DNA of 14,276 bases from Baffinella frigidus (Eukaryota > Cryptophyceae > Cryptomonadales > Baffinellaceae): contig MU646924.1 in the NCBI GenBank assembly GCA_026770585.1, positions 268,143 through 282,418 of the forward strand. Direction: 5' to 3'. Under the pieces are notes generated by a model. That model had not been told where the DNA came from, did not search any database, and saw only the letters and a list, made by a program, of their open reading frames with translations. Shown here piece after piece: positions 5,904 through 14,047 of the stretch; the stretch's first letter is position 1, and the number at the start of each line of letters is the position of its first letter. The position numbers were made by a program, and so were the translations under genes.

Positions 5904-5947
5904 TTTGCCCGGCTCCCGACCCTGTTTTCAGGGTCGGGTCGGGCAAA
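5904..5947. repeat. Hairpin with GGGTCGGG arms
   Basis: TTTGCCCGGCTCCCGACCCTG (5904-5924) pairs with CAGGGTCGGGTCGGGCAAA (5929-5947) around a TTTT loop, with a two-base difference inside the arm. It lies inside an open frame of 95 codons (5848-6135) that I do not recognise. The strong hairpin argues against that frame being a gene. Confidence 0.65.
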
Positions 5948-6139
5948 AATTTGACGAACATGCGCCGTTTTGTGTCATCTTATGGGTGGAAGATGCTATG
6001 GTGTCATCAATATCATGCATAAGACAGCATAAAACTTCATTTTCTTCGAGAAAAACGCTTTTTGCCGACCCGACCCCGAATCCAAGCCAACCCGAATTCA
6101 ACAATGCCACAGACGGAAACTGGAAAGACATCTGAATAG

Positions 6140-6185
6140 CAGAAGACCAGCTTCACGCGGGGCAGAAAACCAGCTTCACGCGGGG
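6140..6185 (+). repeat. Tandem 23-bp repeat, two copies
   Basis: CAGAAGACCAGC followed by TTCACGCGGGG is repeated head to tail at once (6140-6162 and 6163-6185) with one difference. It is a small local duplication with no assigned function. Confidence 0.85.
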
Positions 6186-6238
6186 ATGCCGGCGGGCGTC
6201 GCCTCCGTCATCTCCACCGCCGAGGGACTCCCCCGCTC

Positions 6239-6378
6239 TCATCCGGGGAAAGTTATCTTCCTTTCAGCATCTGGCAACGAAAATTACTACACAAATGGGT
6301 CATACTAGTAATAGTAGAGCTTTTGTGTTGTAAGTTTCGTTGCCAGATTCTGCAAGAAAAATACCTTCCCCCAGATTA
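6239..6378 (+). mobile_element. MITE-like element related to the TTATCCGG family (copy 3, diverged)
   Basis: The left end TCATCCGGGGAAA and the right end, which complements to TAATCTGGGGGAA, are mutated forms of the family ends. The inner arms ATCTGGCAACGAAA and TTTCGTTGCCAGAT pair perfectly. The interior words AATTACTACACAA and ACTAGTAAT match copies 1 and 2. GCTC occurs at both borders (6235-6238 and 6380-6383, the latter one base away), which may be a 4-bp target duplication. The inner arm sequence differs from copies 1 and 2, so this is a separate subfamily. Confidence 0.65.
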
Positions 6379-6449
6379 GGCTCGCACTACACCAACGGCA
6401 GGATCTGCGACATTCTGCCAATCCCGGCGGGGTCCTTCCCGTTGCAAGG

Positions 6450-6728
6450 CCTATCCCTTATGTGGCGGCGCCACTCACAGGTGGCACCTCGTCAAAATGT
6501 CGACTTTGGCATTTTTTAATTAGGCCGCCTCTTAATGGAAAATTATGAAAAAAACACCAGCTTGTCAGAAACGCTAAGCTGAACAAATCGAGTAATTGGT
6601 GCTCAACGACCCGAGAAATTCCTGATTTATGAGACCCGGAAAACCGTCCTCCGCTAAATTCGAATCCCTACACCTGATTCCTGCTAAAAAAAATGATTAC
6701 GTACCTTTTTCGCCACATAAGGGATAGG
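6450..6728. mobile_element. 279-bp segment with perfect 18-bp inverted ends
   Basis: CCTATCCCTTATGTGGCG (6450-6467) is repeated as its exact complement at 6711-6728. The interior is AT-rich, has no long open frame, and fits a small non-autonomous transposon. Outside the arms, AAGG at the left and TCCTT at the right continue the pairing loosely. The right end runs straight into the A element that begins GGTCCTTTAGG at 6727, so the two repeats share their border bases. Confidence 0.6.
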
Positions 6729-6809
6729 TCCTTTAGGTTCTTTTAACTCCCACCATAGACGGACACCAGAACTTGTTCTGCAGAAAAGCCATGCTTCCTT
6801 TCGGATCAC
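6727..6809 (-). mobile_element. A-type dispersed element, reverse copy
   Basis: On the plus strand it reads GGTCCTTTAGGTTCTTTTAA, then CTCCCACCATAGACGGACACC, TTCTGCAGAAAAGCC, and ATGCTTCCTTTCGGATCAC. This is one of the two best full-length A copies (compare 13037-13126). The family body differs from B mainly between CCAACATA and CTGCAG. It borders the 6450-6728 element and lies about 110 bp before the degenerate telomeric array. Confidence 0.75.
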
Positions 6810-6919
6810 CTGCAGCCCCCCCGGTGCACCTCTCACCCAATCGCTCCACTCTAATCACACTCAAAGAAAGGGCACCTCGTGCGTCGAGCCTGCCCTTCAA
6901 ACTGTACCGGTATTTTGAA
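6810..6919. other. Short unique spacer before the telomeric array
   Basis: Mixed, C-rich sequence with no gene or repeat identified. It forms the left border of the degenerate TTTAGGG tract. Confidence 0.4.
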
Positions 6920-7401
6920 TGAGGGTTTGGGGTTAAGGGTTTAGGGTTTATGGTTTATGGTTCATGGTTGAGGGTTGAGGGATGAGGGTTTAAGTTTTTG
7001 GGATCAGGGTTTAGGGTTTGGGGTTTAAGGTTTAAGGTTTAGGGTTTAGAGTTTAGGGTTTAGGGTTTAGGGTTCGGGTTTAGGTTTTAAAGGTTCAGGG
7101 TTTACGGTTTACGGTCTACGGTTTACGTTTCACGGTTTCGGGTTTACGATTTGGGGTTTAGGGTTCAGGGTTTTAGGGTTTCAGGTTCAGGGATTTTGAT
7201 TAGAGATGAGGACTTAGGGTTTAGGTTGTAGGGTTTAGGTTTGAGGATTCAGGGTTTAGGGTTGGGGGTTTAGTCCCTTTAGGGTTGTGGTTGAGGATTT
7301 ATGCTTTTTAGGGTGAGGTTTTAGGGTTTGGGGTTTAGAGTTTAGGATTCAGGGTTTAGGGTTTAGGGTGTATGGTTTAGGGTTCAGGGTTTAGGGTTTA
7401 G

Positions 7402-7484
7402 GGTCCTTTAGGTTCTTTAAGTTATTCGAGCTCCCAACATAGGCGGACACTGGAACTGGTTTTGTAGGAAAGCCATGCTTTCTT
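7402..7484 (-). mobile_element. A-type dispersed element inside the telomeric array
   Basis: GGTCCTTTAGGTTCTTTAAG, then CGAGCTCCCAACATAGGCGG, ACACTGGAACTGG and AAAGCCATGCTTTC match the A copies at 6727 and 13037. Its 9-mer end is fused with the preceding repeat (TTTAGGGTCCTTTAGG), and at the other end the array resumes with a TACGGTTTAC run. The CTGCAG word is mutated to TTGTAGG and the final CGGATCAC is lost. Confidence 0.75.
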
Positions 7485-10211
7485 AGGGGGTACGGTTTAC
7501 TGTTTATGGTTTATAGTTTACGTTTTACGTTTTGTGGTTTACGGTTTTGGGTTTGAGGCTTGGGATTTAGGGTTTAGTGTTTAGGTTTAAAGTTGAGGGT
7601 TCAGAGTTAGGGTTCAGGTTTTACGGTTTATGGTTTAAGGTTTATTGTTCAGGGTTTGAGTTTCTGGTAGGGTTTAGGGTTTAGGGTTTGGGGTTTAGTG
7701 TTTAGGCCCTTCATGGTTAAGGGTTCGGTGTTTAGGGTTTGGGGTTTAAGGTTTATGGATTACGGTTTACGGTTCGCGGTTGACGGTTTATTGTTTAGTG
7801 TTAAGTGTTCGGTGTTTAGTTTTTCGTGTCTAGTGTTTTGTGATTAGGATTTTGGTTCAGGGTTCAGGGTTAGGGTTTAGGCTTTGGGGTTTAGGTTTGA
7901 GGGTTCAGATTTTAGGGTCTAGGGTTTATGGTTTGGGGTTAAAGGTCTGGGGTTTAGGGTTAAGGGTGTGGGGTTCAGGGTTCAGGGTTTGGGGTTAAGG
8001 GTTTAGGGTTTGGGGTTTATGGTTTATGGTTCATGGTTTGGGGATCAGGGTTTAGGGTTTTGGGGATCAGGGTTTAGGGTTTGGGGTTCAGGGTTCAAGG
8101 TGTAGGTTTTCGGGTTTAGGGCTTGGGGTTTAGGGTTTAGGTTTCATAGGTTCATGGTTCAGGTTTTACGGCTTACGGTTGACGGTTTACGGTTTACTGT
8201 TTACGGTTTACGGTTTACGGTTTACGGTCCCGGGTCTATGATTTAGGGTTCAGATGCAGGGTTTAGGGGTTTTAGGTTCAAATTTCTTTGTAAGGGTACG
8301 TGACTTAGGGTTGAGGTTGTGGGATTTAGGTTTTGAGGTTCAGGGTTCAGGGTTTAGAGTTTGGTCCCGTTAAGGGTGTGTTCGAGGATTTAGTCTGTTT
8401 AGGGTGAGGGTTTAGGGTTTGGGGTTTAGAATTTAGGGTTCAGGGTTGAGGGTTGAGGGTTGAGGGTTAAGGGTTGAGGGTTGAGGGTTGAGGTTTTAGG
8501 GTGTCTGGTTTATGGTTTATGGGTTATTGTTTACGTTTTATGGTGTATGGTTTAGGGTTTGGGGCTTGGGGTTAACAGTTGAGTGTTTTGGTTTAAGGTT
8601 GAGGGTTTAGAGTGAGGGTTCAGGTTTTACGGTTTATGGTTTATGGTTTATTGTTGGGGGTTAGAGTTTATGGTTTGGTTTATGGTTGATGGTTGATGGT
8701 TTATGGTTCAGGGTTTAGTGTTCAGGCCCTTCAGGGTTAAGGGTTCGGTGTTGAGGGTTCAGGGTTTAAGGTTTATGGTGAACGGTTTACGGTTTATCCT
8801 TTAGTGTTAAGTGTTTAGTGTTCAGTGTTTAGTGTTTAGTGATTAGGGGTTTGGCTCAGGGTTCAGGATTAGGGTTTAGGTTTTGGGGTTTATTGGGGTT
8901 TGAGTTTTAGGGTTCAGGTTTTAGGGTTTGGTGTTAAGGGTTTGGGGTGTAGGGTGTGGTGTTAAGGGTTGAGGGTTCAGGGTTTGGGGTTCAGGGTTTA
9001 GGATTTGTTGGTTACGGTTCATGGTTCATGGTTCATGGTTTAGGGTTTAGGTTTTGGGGATTAGTGTTTAGGGTTTCGGTTTCAGGTTTAGGGTTTAGGG
9101 TTTAGGGTTTAGGGTTCAGGGTTTGGTGTTGAGGGTTTAGGGTTTAGAGATTAGGTTTTATAGGTTCAGGGTTTGCGTTTTACGGTTTAGGGCTTAGGGT
9201 TTACGGTTTAGGGCTTAGGGTTGAGGGTTTACGGTTTACTGTTTCGGGTTTACGATTTAGGGTTTAGGGTTCAGGGTTTAGGTGTTTTAGGTTCTGGGTT
9301 CAGGGTTACGGTTCACGGTTCACGGTTTACGTTTTACGGTTTACGGTTTACGTTTTACGGTTTACCGTTTACGGTTTACGGTTTACGGTTTCGGGTTTAC
9401 GATTTAGGGTTCAGGGTTTAGGGTTTTGGCGGTTTAGGTTCAGGGTTTTTGGTTAGGGTCAAGGACTTAGGTTTAGGTTGCAGGGTTTAGGGTGCAGGGT
9501 TTGGAATTAGGGGCGGATGTAGGCGTTTCAGGGTGAGAGTTTAGGGTTGAGGGTTGAGAGTTGAGAGTTCAGGATTTAGGAAAAAGGGTTTAGGGTGAAG
9601 GGTTGAGGGTTTAGGGTTTAGGGTTTAGGGTGTATGGTTTATGGTTTATGGGTTATTGTTTACGTTTCATGGTTTATGTTTTAGGGTTTGGGGCTTGGAG
9701 TTAAGGGTTTAGTGTTTAGGTTTAAGGTTGAGGGTTTAGAGTGAGGGTTCAGGTTTTACGGTTTATGGTTTAGCGTTTTTTATGGTTAGAGTTTATGGTT
9801 TATGGTTTATGGCTTATGGTTGAGGGTTTAGTGTTCAGGCCCTTCAGGGTTTAGGGTTAGGTGTTTAGTGTTAAGGTTTATGGTTACTGGTTTACGGTTT
9901 ACCCTTTAGAGTTAAGTGTTAAGTGTTTAGTGTTTAGTGTTTAGTGTTTCGTGTTTCGTGTTTAGTGTTTAGGGTTCAGGGTTCTGGTTCAGGGTTCATG
10001 GTTATTGTTTCGGTTTTGGGTTTTAGGTTTTAGGTTTTAGGGTTTAGGGTTTGGGGTTTAGTGTTTAGATGTCAAGGTTTGGGCCGTTTAGGGATGTGGT
10101 TGAGGATTTAGGCTCTTTAGGGTAAGGGTTTAGGGTTTAGGGGTCAGAGTTTAGGGTTTAGGGTTTATGGTTTAGGGTTTAGGGTTTAGGGTTTAGGGTT
10201 TAGGGTTTAGT

Positions 10212-10379
10212 CAACTCAAACACCCCAAGAGAGCCACCCTGTATCCCCTCTTCACGAGCCTCTGCACTGGAGAGCTAAACGCGATCCGAAAGCAAAAATG
10301 CTTTTTCTGCAGTCCTTTCTACGGAAGGGCGTGTCGTTGGCATATGTTGGGAGAACTTAAAACCTAAAGGACCTAAAGG
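10212..10379 (+). mobile_element. B-type dispersed element, longest copy, inside the telomeric array
   Basis: From left to right it has CAACTCAAACACCCCAAGAG, CCTCTTCACGAGCCTCTGC, GGAGAGCTAAACGCGATCCG, a CAAAAATGC stretch, CTGCAG, GGAAGGGCGTGTCGTTGG, TATGTTGGGAG, and AACCTAAAGGACCTAAAGGG. It enters from near-perfect TTTAGGG repeats, and its 9-mer tail passes directly back into TTTAGGG. This is the most complete B copy, about 168 bp. It encodes no protein. Confidence 0.78.
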
Positions 10380-10818
10380 GTTTAGGGTTTAGGGTTTAGG
10401 GTTTCAGGGTTTAGGGTTTATGATTTATGGTTTATGGTTATGTTTTATGGTTTAGGGTTTAGGGTTTAGGGTTTGGGGCTTGGGGCTTAGGGCTTTGGGT
10501 TCAGGTTTGAGGTTGAGGGTATAGGGTTATGGTTCAGGTTTTATGGTTTATGGTTTGAGGTTTATTGTTTATGGTTAGAGTTTATGGTTTATGGATTATG
10601 GATCATGGTTTATGGTTTATGGTTTAGTGTTTAGGGTTTAGTGTTCAGGCCCTTCAGGGTTTAAGGTTTGTGTTTGAGGGTTTAGGGTTATGGTTCAGGT
10701 TTTACCTTTTATGGTTTAAGGTCTATGGTCTATTGTTAGAGTTTATGGTTTATGGATTCTGGTTTATGGTTTAGGGTTTAGGGTTAAGGGTTCAGTGTTC
10801 AGGCCCTTCAGGGGTTTT

Positions 10819-11174
10819 AGCCGTTTTTTTTAGCGGCCTCATCCAAATAACCTGTAAAAACGGTCATCTCAAGCCTAATTTTTTTGGATTTTTTTTCAGG
10901 TTCCTGGCGGGGGTTCGGGGGGAGGGGGTCAGTTGAGGTGCGGGGAGTGGGGGGGCGCCATGCGGGGCGCCGTAGGATGAAAAAAAATGGGCAAAAAAAA
11001 AGTTGAAAAAAAATCAAGCGAAGAGATTCAAGGAGCCCTTACAATTTTAATTCTTTTTCAAAATTGTTTCCGGCCATCTAAAAATTTGGGCCTAAGGGAA
11101 AATGTAAGGATTTCCGGCCATTTTAAAAAATTGAGGTGTCCGTTTTTCAGATCAGCCCGCTCAAAAAAACGGCT
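10819..11174. mobile_element. 356-bp inverted-repeat element inserted in the telomeric array
   Basis: The ends AGCCGTTTTTTTTAGCGG (10819-10836) and CCGCTCAAAAAAACGGCT (11157-11174) are inverted copies differing at one position. Weaker pairing continues inward (AAAAACGGTCATCTCAA against the complement of TTGAGGTGTCCGTTTTT). The middle holds a G-rich stretch (about 10905-10970) and A-rich runs. Its right part contains TTCCGGCCATCTAAAAA and TTCCGGCCATTTTAAAAA as direct repeats. No TTTAGGG-type units lie inside, so it is a foreign insertion. Open frames here of 60-66 codons have homopolymer-driven Lys/Phe content and are not credible genes. Confidence 0.7.
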
Positions 11175-11190
11175 TTGAGGTTTGGTGTTG

Positions 11191-11263
11191 AGGTCCTTTA
11201 GGTCCTTTAGGTTTGAAATGCTCCCAACATATGCCAACGACACGCCCTTCGGTAGAAAAAGAC
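11191..11263 (-). mobile_element. B-type dispersed element, reverse copy in the telomeric array
   Basis: AGGTCCTTTAGGTCCTTTAGG is followed by CTCCCAACATATGCCAACG and ACACGCCCTTCGGTAGAAA, matching the tail and middle of the B element in reverse. It is truncated before CTGCAG. The telomeric array resumes at once with TTGAGGGTTTAGGG. It lies 16 bp beyond the 10819-11174 element. Confidence 0.72.
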
Positions 11264-12644
11264 TTGAGGGTTTAGGGTTTCAGGTTTAAGTTTTACGGTT
11301 TACGGTTTACCTTGGGGTTTAGGGTTTGGGGTTAAGGGTTTGGGGTTTAGGGTTAAGGGCTAAGTGTTCAGGGTTCAGGGTTTGGGGTGAGAGTTTATGG
11401 TTCATGGTTCATGGTTCATGGTTTAGGTATGAGGGTTTAGGTTTTGGGGATAATGGGTCAGGGTTCAGGGTTTGCGGTTTAGGGTTTAGGGTTTAAGGTT
11501 CAGGGTTCAGGGTTCAGGTTTTATAGGTTCAAGGTTTAGGGTTTAGGGTTTAGGGTTTAGGGTTTACGGTTTACGGTTTACGGTTTACGGTTTAGGGTTT
11601 ACGGTTCAGGGTTCAGGGTTTTCAGTTTCGGGTTTACGATTTAGGGTTTAGGGTTTAGGGTTCAGGGTTTAGGGTTTTAGGTTGAGGGTTTTTGGTTAGA
11701 ATTTAGGACTTAGGATTTAGGTTGTAGGTTTTAGGATTTAGGGTTCAGGGTTTAGTCCCTTTAGGGTTGTGGTTGAGGATTTAGGCTCTTTAGGGTAAGG
11801 TTTTAGGGTTTGGGGTTTAGAGTTTAGGACTTAGGGTTTAGGGTTTAGGGTTTGGGGTTTACTGTTTAGGGTTTAGGGTTTCGGGAGTATGGTTTATGGT
11901 TTATGGTTTATGGTTTACGTTTTATTGTTTGTGGTTTATGGTTTAGGGTTTGGGGCTTGGGGTTTTGGGTTCAGTGTTTAGGTTTAAGGTTCAGGGTTTA
12001 GAGTGAGGGTTCAGGTTTTGCGGTTTATGGTTTAAGCATTGTTGTTTCTGGTTAAAGTTTTTGGTTTATGGTTTATGGTTTATGGTTTATGGTTTATGGT
12101 TTATGGTTTATGGTTTATGGTTTGGGGTTTATGATTTAGGGTTTAGTGTTTAGGCCCTTCAGGGTTTGGTGTTTAGGGTTTAGGGTTTGGTGTTTAGGGT
12201 TTACGGTTTCAGATTTACGGTTGACGGTTTACGGTTTGAGTATTCAGTGTTTAGTGTTTAGTGTTTAGTGTTTAGTGTTTAGTGTTTAGAGTTTTGTGTT
12301 TAGTGTTTAGTGATTAGGGTTTTGGTTCAGGGTTCAGGGTTAGGGTTTAGGGTTCAGGGTTTAGGTTTTAGGGTTTAGGGTTTAGGGTTTAGGTTTTAGG
12401 GTTTAGGGTTTAGGGTTTAGAGTTTAGGGTTTAGGCCCTTCAGAGTTGTGGTTGAGGATTTAGGCTCTTTAGGGTAAGGGTTTTGGGTTTAGGGGTCAGA
12501 GTTGAGGGTTCAGGGATGAGGGTACAGGGTTAAGGGTTTGGGGTTTGTGGTTTAGGGTATAGGGTTCAGGGTTCAGGGTTTAGGGTTTAGGATTCAGGGT
12601 GTATGGTTTATGGTTTATGGTTAATGGTTTATGGTTCATGGTTA

Positions 12645-12880
12645 TTTTTTATTTTTTATTATTCATCGCTCACCAGAACGGGGGGGATTGGCACGAGTGA
12701 AATGTAGCAAACGGTACGTGCAGCAACAAAAATTTCTTTTTGGAGGTCACGCGAGTAAGCGGACCACAAACACCATGTATTCATTTCTTCTCTTGGTTCT
12801 TCAGGAATGGCCGGGCCCTCCTTAGGATTGAACGAACATGTAAGGTTACTAACTCATCCTTCCCCCTCCTTCGGAATGAC
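12645..12880. other. Unassigned unique segment after the telomeric array
   Basis: The array ends in a T/A-rich stretch (about 12640-12662), then unique sequence follows. Open frames of 64 and 103 codons start here, but the longer one runs through the next repeat pair and neither resembles a known protein. Confidence 0.35.
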
Positions 12881-12997
12881 CTGGAGAGCTCAACGCGATC
12901 CGAAAACAAAAATGCTTTCCCTGCAGTCCTTTCCACGGAAGGGCGTGTCGTTGGGTTATGTTGGGAGGAATTAAAACCTCAAGGACTTAAAGGACCT
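12881..12997 (+). mobile_element. B-type dispersed element, forward copy
   Basis: CTGGAGAGCTCAACGCGATCC, GAAAACAAAAATGC, CCCTGCAGTCC, GGAAGGGCGTGTCGTTGG, TATGTTGGGAGGAATTAAAA and AAAGGACCT follow each other as at 10268-10378. The far distal part (CACCCCAAGAG) is missing. It faces the A copy at 13037, tail to tail, with 39 bp between them. Confidence 0.78.
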
Positions 12998-13036
12998 GAG
13001 GTTCCTCACTCCTCCTTTCGAGCCGGCGAGGGTTTC

Positions 13037-13126
13037 CCTTTAGGTCCTTAAGGTTCTTCGAGCTCCCAACATAGGCGGACACCGAACCTTATCCTGCAGA
13101 AAAGGCCATGCTTCCTTTCGGATCAC
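13037..13126 (-). mobile_element. A-type dispersed element, reverse copy
   Basis: CCTTTAGGTCCTTAAGG, TTCTTCGAGCTCCCAACATA, GGCGGACACCGAACC, CCTGCAGAAAAGG and CATGCTTCCTTTCGGATCAC give a full-length copy. With the B copy at 12881 it forms an imperfect inverted pair spanning 12881-13126. This shows directly that A and B share CGATCC/GGATC, GCAT/ATGC, CTGCAG, TATGTTGGGAG and the AAAGGACC tail, and so are two branches of one family. Confidence 0.8.
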
Positions 13127-13165
13127 AACAGGCCCCTCTAGACCCTGGAGTTCGCCGTAGAAGCC

Positions 13166-13322
13166 TACAGGGGTACCTCGCTCATGAGAAATCGCCCCCC
13201 CATAGAACCCTACAGTAGGGCTATGCCTAGGGCCCTACGGTGGTCCTTGGGGGGGGGCTAGGCATAGCCCTACTGTAGGATTCTATGGGGGGGCGATTGC
13301 TCATGAGGGAGGTACTCCTGTA
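13166..13322. repeat. 157-bp fold-back with near-perfect arms of about 65 bp
   Basis: The left arm (from TACAGGGGTACCTCGCTCAT, through a run of seven C and TAGGGCTATGCC, to about 13231) pairs with the right arm (from about 13246 to 13322). The mismatches are few and the loop, near GGTGGTCCTTG, is short. The central G-run has about nine G. The GGGTACCTCGCTCAT flank and C-run arms are shared with the smaller fold-back at 2741-2806. As single-stranded DNA or RNA it would form a very stable stem. Confidence 0.85.
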
Positions 13323-13361
13323 CGACCTCTGCCTATGTGCCTACGATCACCCTACGAAGGC

Positions 13362-13389
13362 TTCAGGGTTCAGGGTTTAGGGTATATGG
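13362..13389 (+). repeat. Short telomere-like remnant beyond the fold-back
   Basis: TTCAGGGTTCAGGGTTTAGGG followed by TATATGG has the same variants as the large array, but lies 720 bp beyond its end. The material between (12645-13361) may therefore have been inserted into, or joined across, an array that once extended further right. Confidence 0.7.
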
Positions 13390-13469
13390 TAGCCACTGTC
13401 GAACGAGTTTGACACCAAATCACAAAAAAAAATCGACCTTGGTTTTTCCTCAGGAACCCTCCCCTTTGT

Positions 13470-13535
13470 CCCTACGGTTTTGATCCGTAGGGCCTATGAA
13501 TCAGGTTTATATTCCGCCAATGAATCAGGTTTATA
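13470..13535 (+). repeat. Small hairpin followed by a 16-bp direct repeat
   Basis: CCCTACGG and CCGTAGGG (13470-13492) pair around a seven-base loop. ATGAATCAGGTTTATA then occurs twice (13496-13511 and 13520-13535) with a 24-bp period. No coding role is supported. Confidence 0.7.
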
Positions 13536-13571
13536 ATCACGGTTCCCTTCCCGAACCGATATGCAATTATC

Positions 13572-13646
13572 AACACGGGCTCCAATGCCGGCCACTTTTG
13601 GCTTTTTCCTCGCATCTTAAAACTCCAAAACTTGAGGATTACGCTC
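13572..13646 (+). mobile_element. Truncated copy of the 1019-1172 hairpin element
   Basis: GGGCTCCAAT, CCGGCCACTTTTG, ATCTTAAAACTCCAAAACTT and GAGGATTACGC align with 1048-1116 (left arm plus loop). Where the right arm should start, the sequence changes to CCCCTGGCAGGACC, so only half of the element is present. Having the same family 12.5 kb away shows it is dispersed. Confidence 0.6.
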
Positions 13647-14047
13647 CCCTGGCAGGACCTGGGCGCAGAACCAGCGCCGCGAGTCCGCCGCGATCTAGTT
13701 GATTACTGAATTTATCAAAGAGGGTTCGCCGTTATTGCCTAACCCGTGCCATTACCAGACTGCTTCGTATGATCGTACAAAGTTTTATGGCGTTCTCGCA
13801 CGTCCTCATCTCTGCCAACCTCGACCAATACAACCACCCAGCCTCCTGTGCATCCAAGCTCACATCTCTCCATTTATTCACACTCGGTACGAGGTATGCT
13901 ACCCAAATTGGTCCCTTTTTTTGGACGAGAAAAAGGATTTGGAAGACGAAAAAATTGACCCCATGTCCTTCAGGTCGTTTTGAAGGCGAGCTCACGCTGA
14001 GCACTCTGATATAAAAATCTCCGAACATAATTAACGAGTGTTGGAAC
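13647..14047. other. Unassigned segment with three overlapping open frames
   Basis: Frames of 94 (13699-13983, plus), 81 (13769-14014, plus) and 98 codons (13732-14028, minus) all cover the same DNA, so at most one can be a gene. None has a recognisable domain, signal peptide or GC-biased third positions. The segment is also not obviously repetitive within this window. A small or spliced gene here cannot be excluded. Confidence 0.25.

Larger units (their letters stand above)
6920..12644 (+). repeat. Degenerate TTTAGGG telomeric array with larger-scale repeat units
   Basis: Almost all of this tract is 6-8 base variants of TTTAGGG on the plus strand: TTTAGGG, TTCAGGG, TTGAGGG, TTTGGGG, TTAAGGG, TTTATGG, TTTACGG and TTTAGTG. 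Variants occur in runs. Blocks return in the same order about every 1.0-1.1 kb. The marker TTTCGGGTTTACGATTT is near 7136, 8228 (mutated), 9242/9389 and 11626. GGCCCTTCA is at 7705, 8725, 9838, 10648, 10802, 12153 and 12434. TTGAGGATTTA is at 7291, 8381 (mutated), 10100, 11773 and 12452. Short near-perfect stretches survive, for example about 10150-10210. Elements interrupt it at 7402, 10212, 10819 and 11191. Frames read across it (for example 9221-9421) only reflect the repeat. Confidence 0.93.

Noticed and set aside
6655-6668. TTCGAATCC resembling a tRNA B box or SINE promoter
   Set aside because: No A box, anticodon stem or acceptor stem could be placed at the right distance.
9221-9421. 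66-codon frame with repeated FRV/YGL words
   Set aside because: It is simply the translation of the degenerate TTTAGGG repeat.
10817-11178. Lys/Phe-rich open frames on both strands
   Set aside because: They come from A and T homopolymer runs inside the 10819-11174 element.
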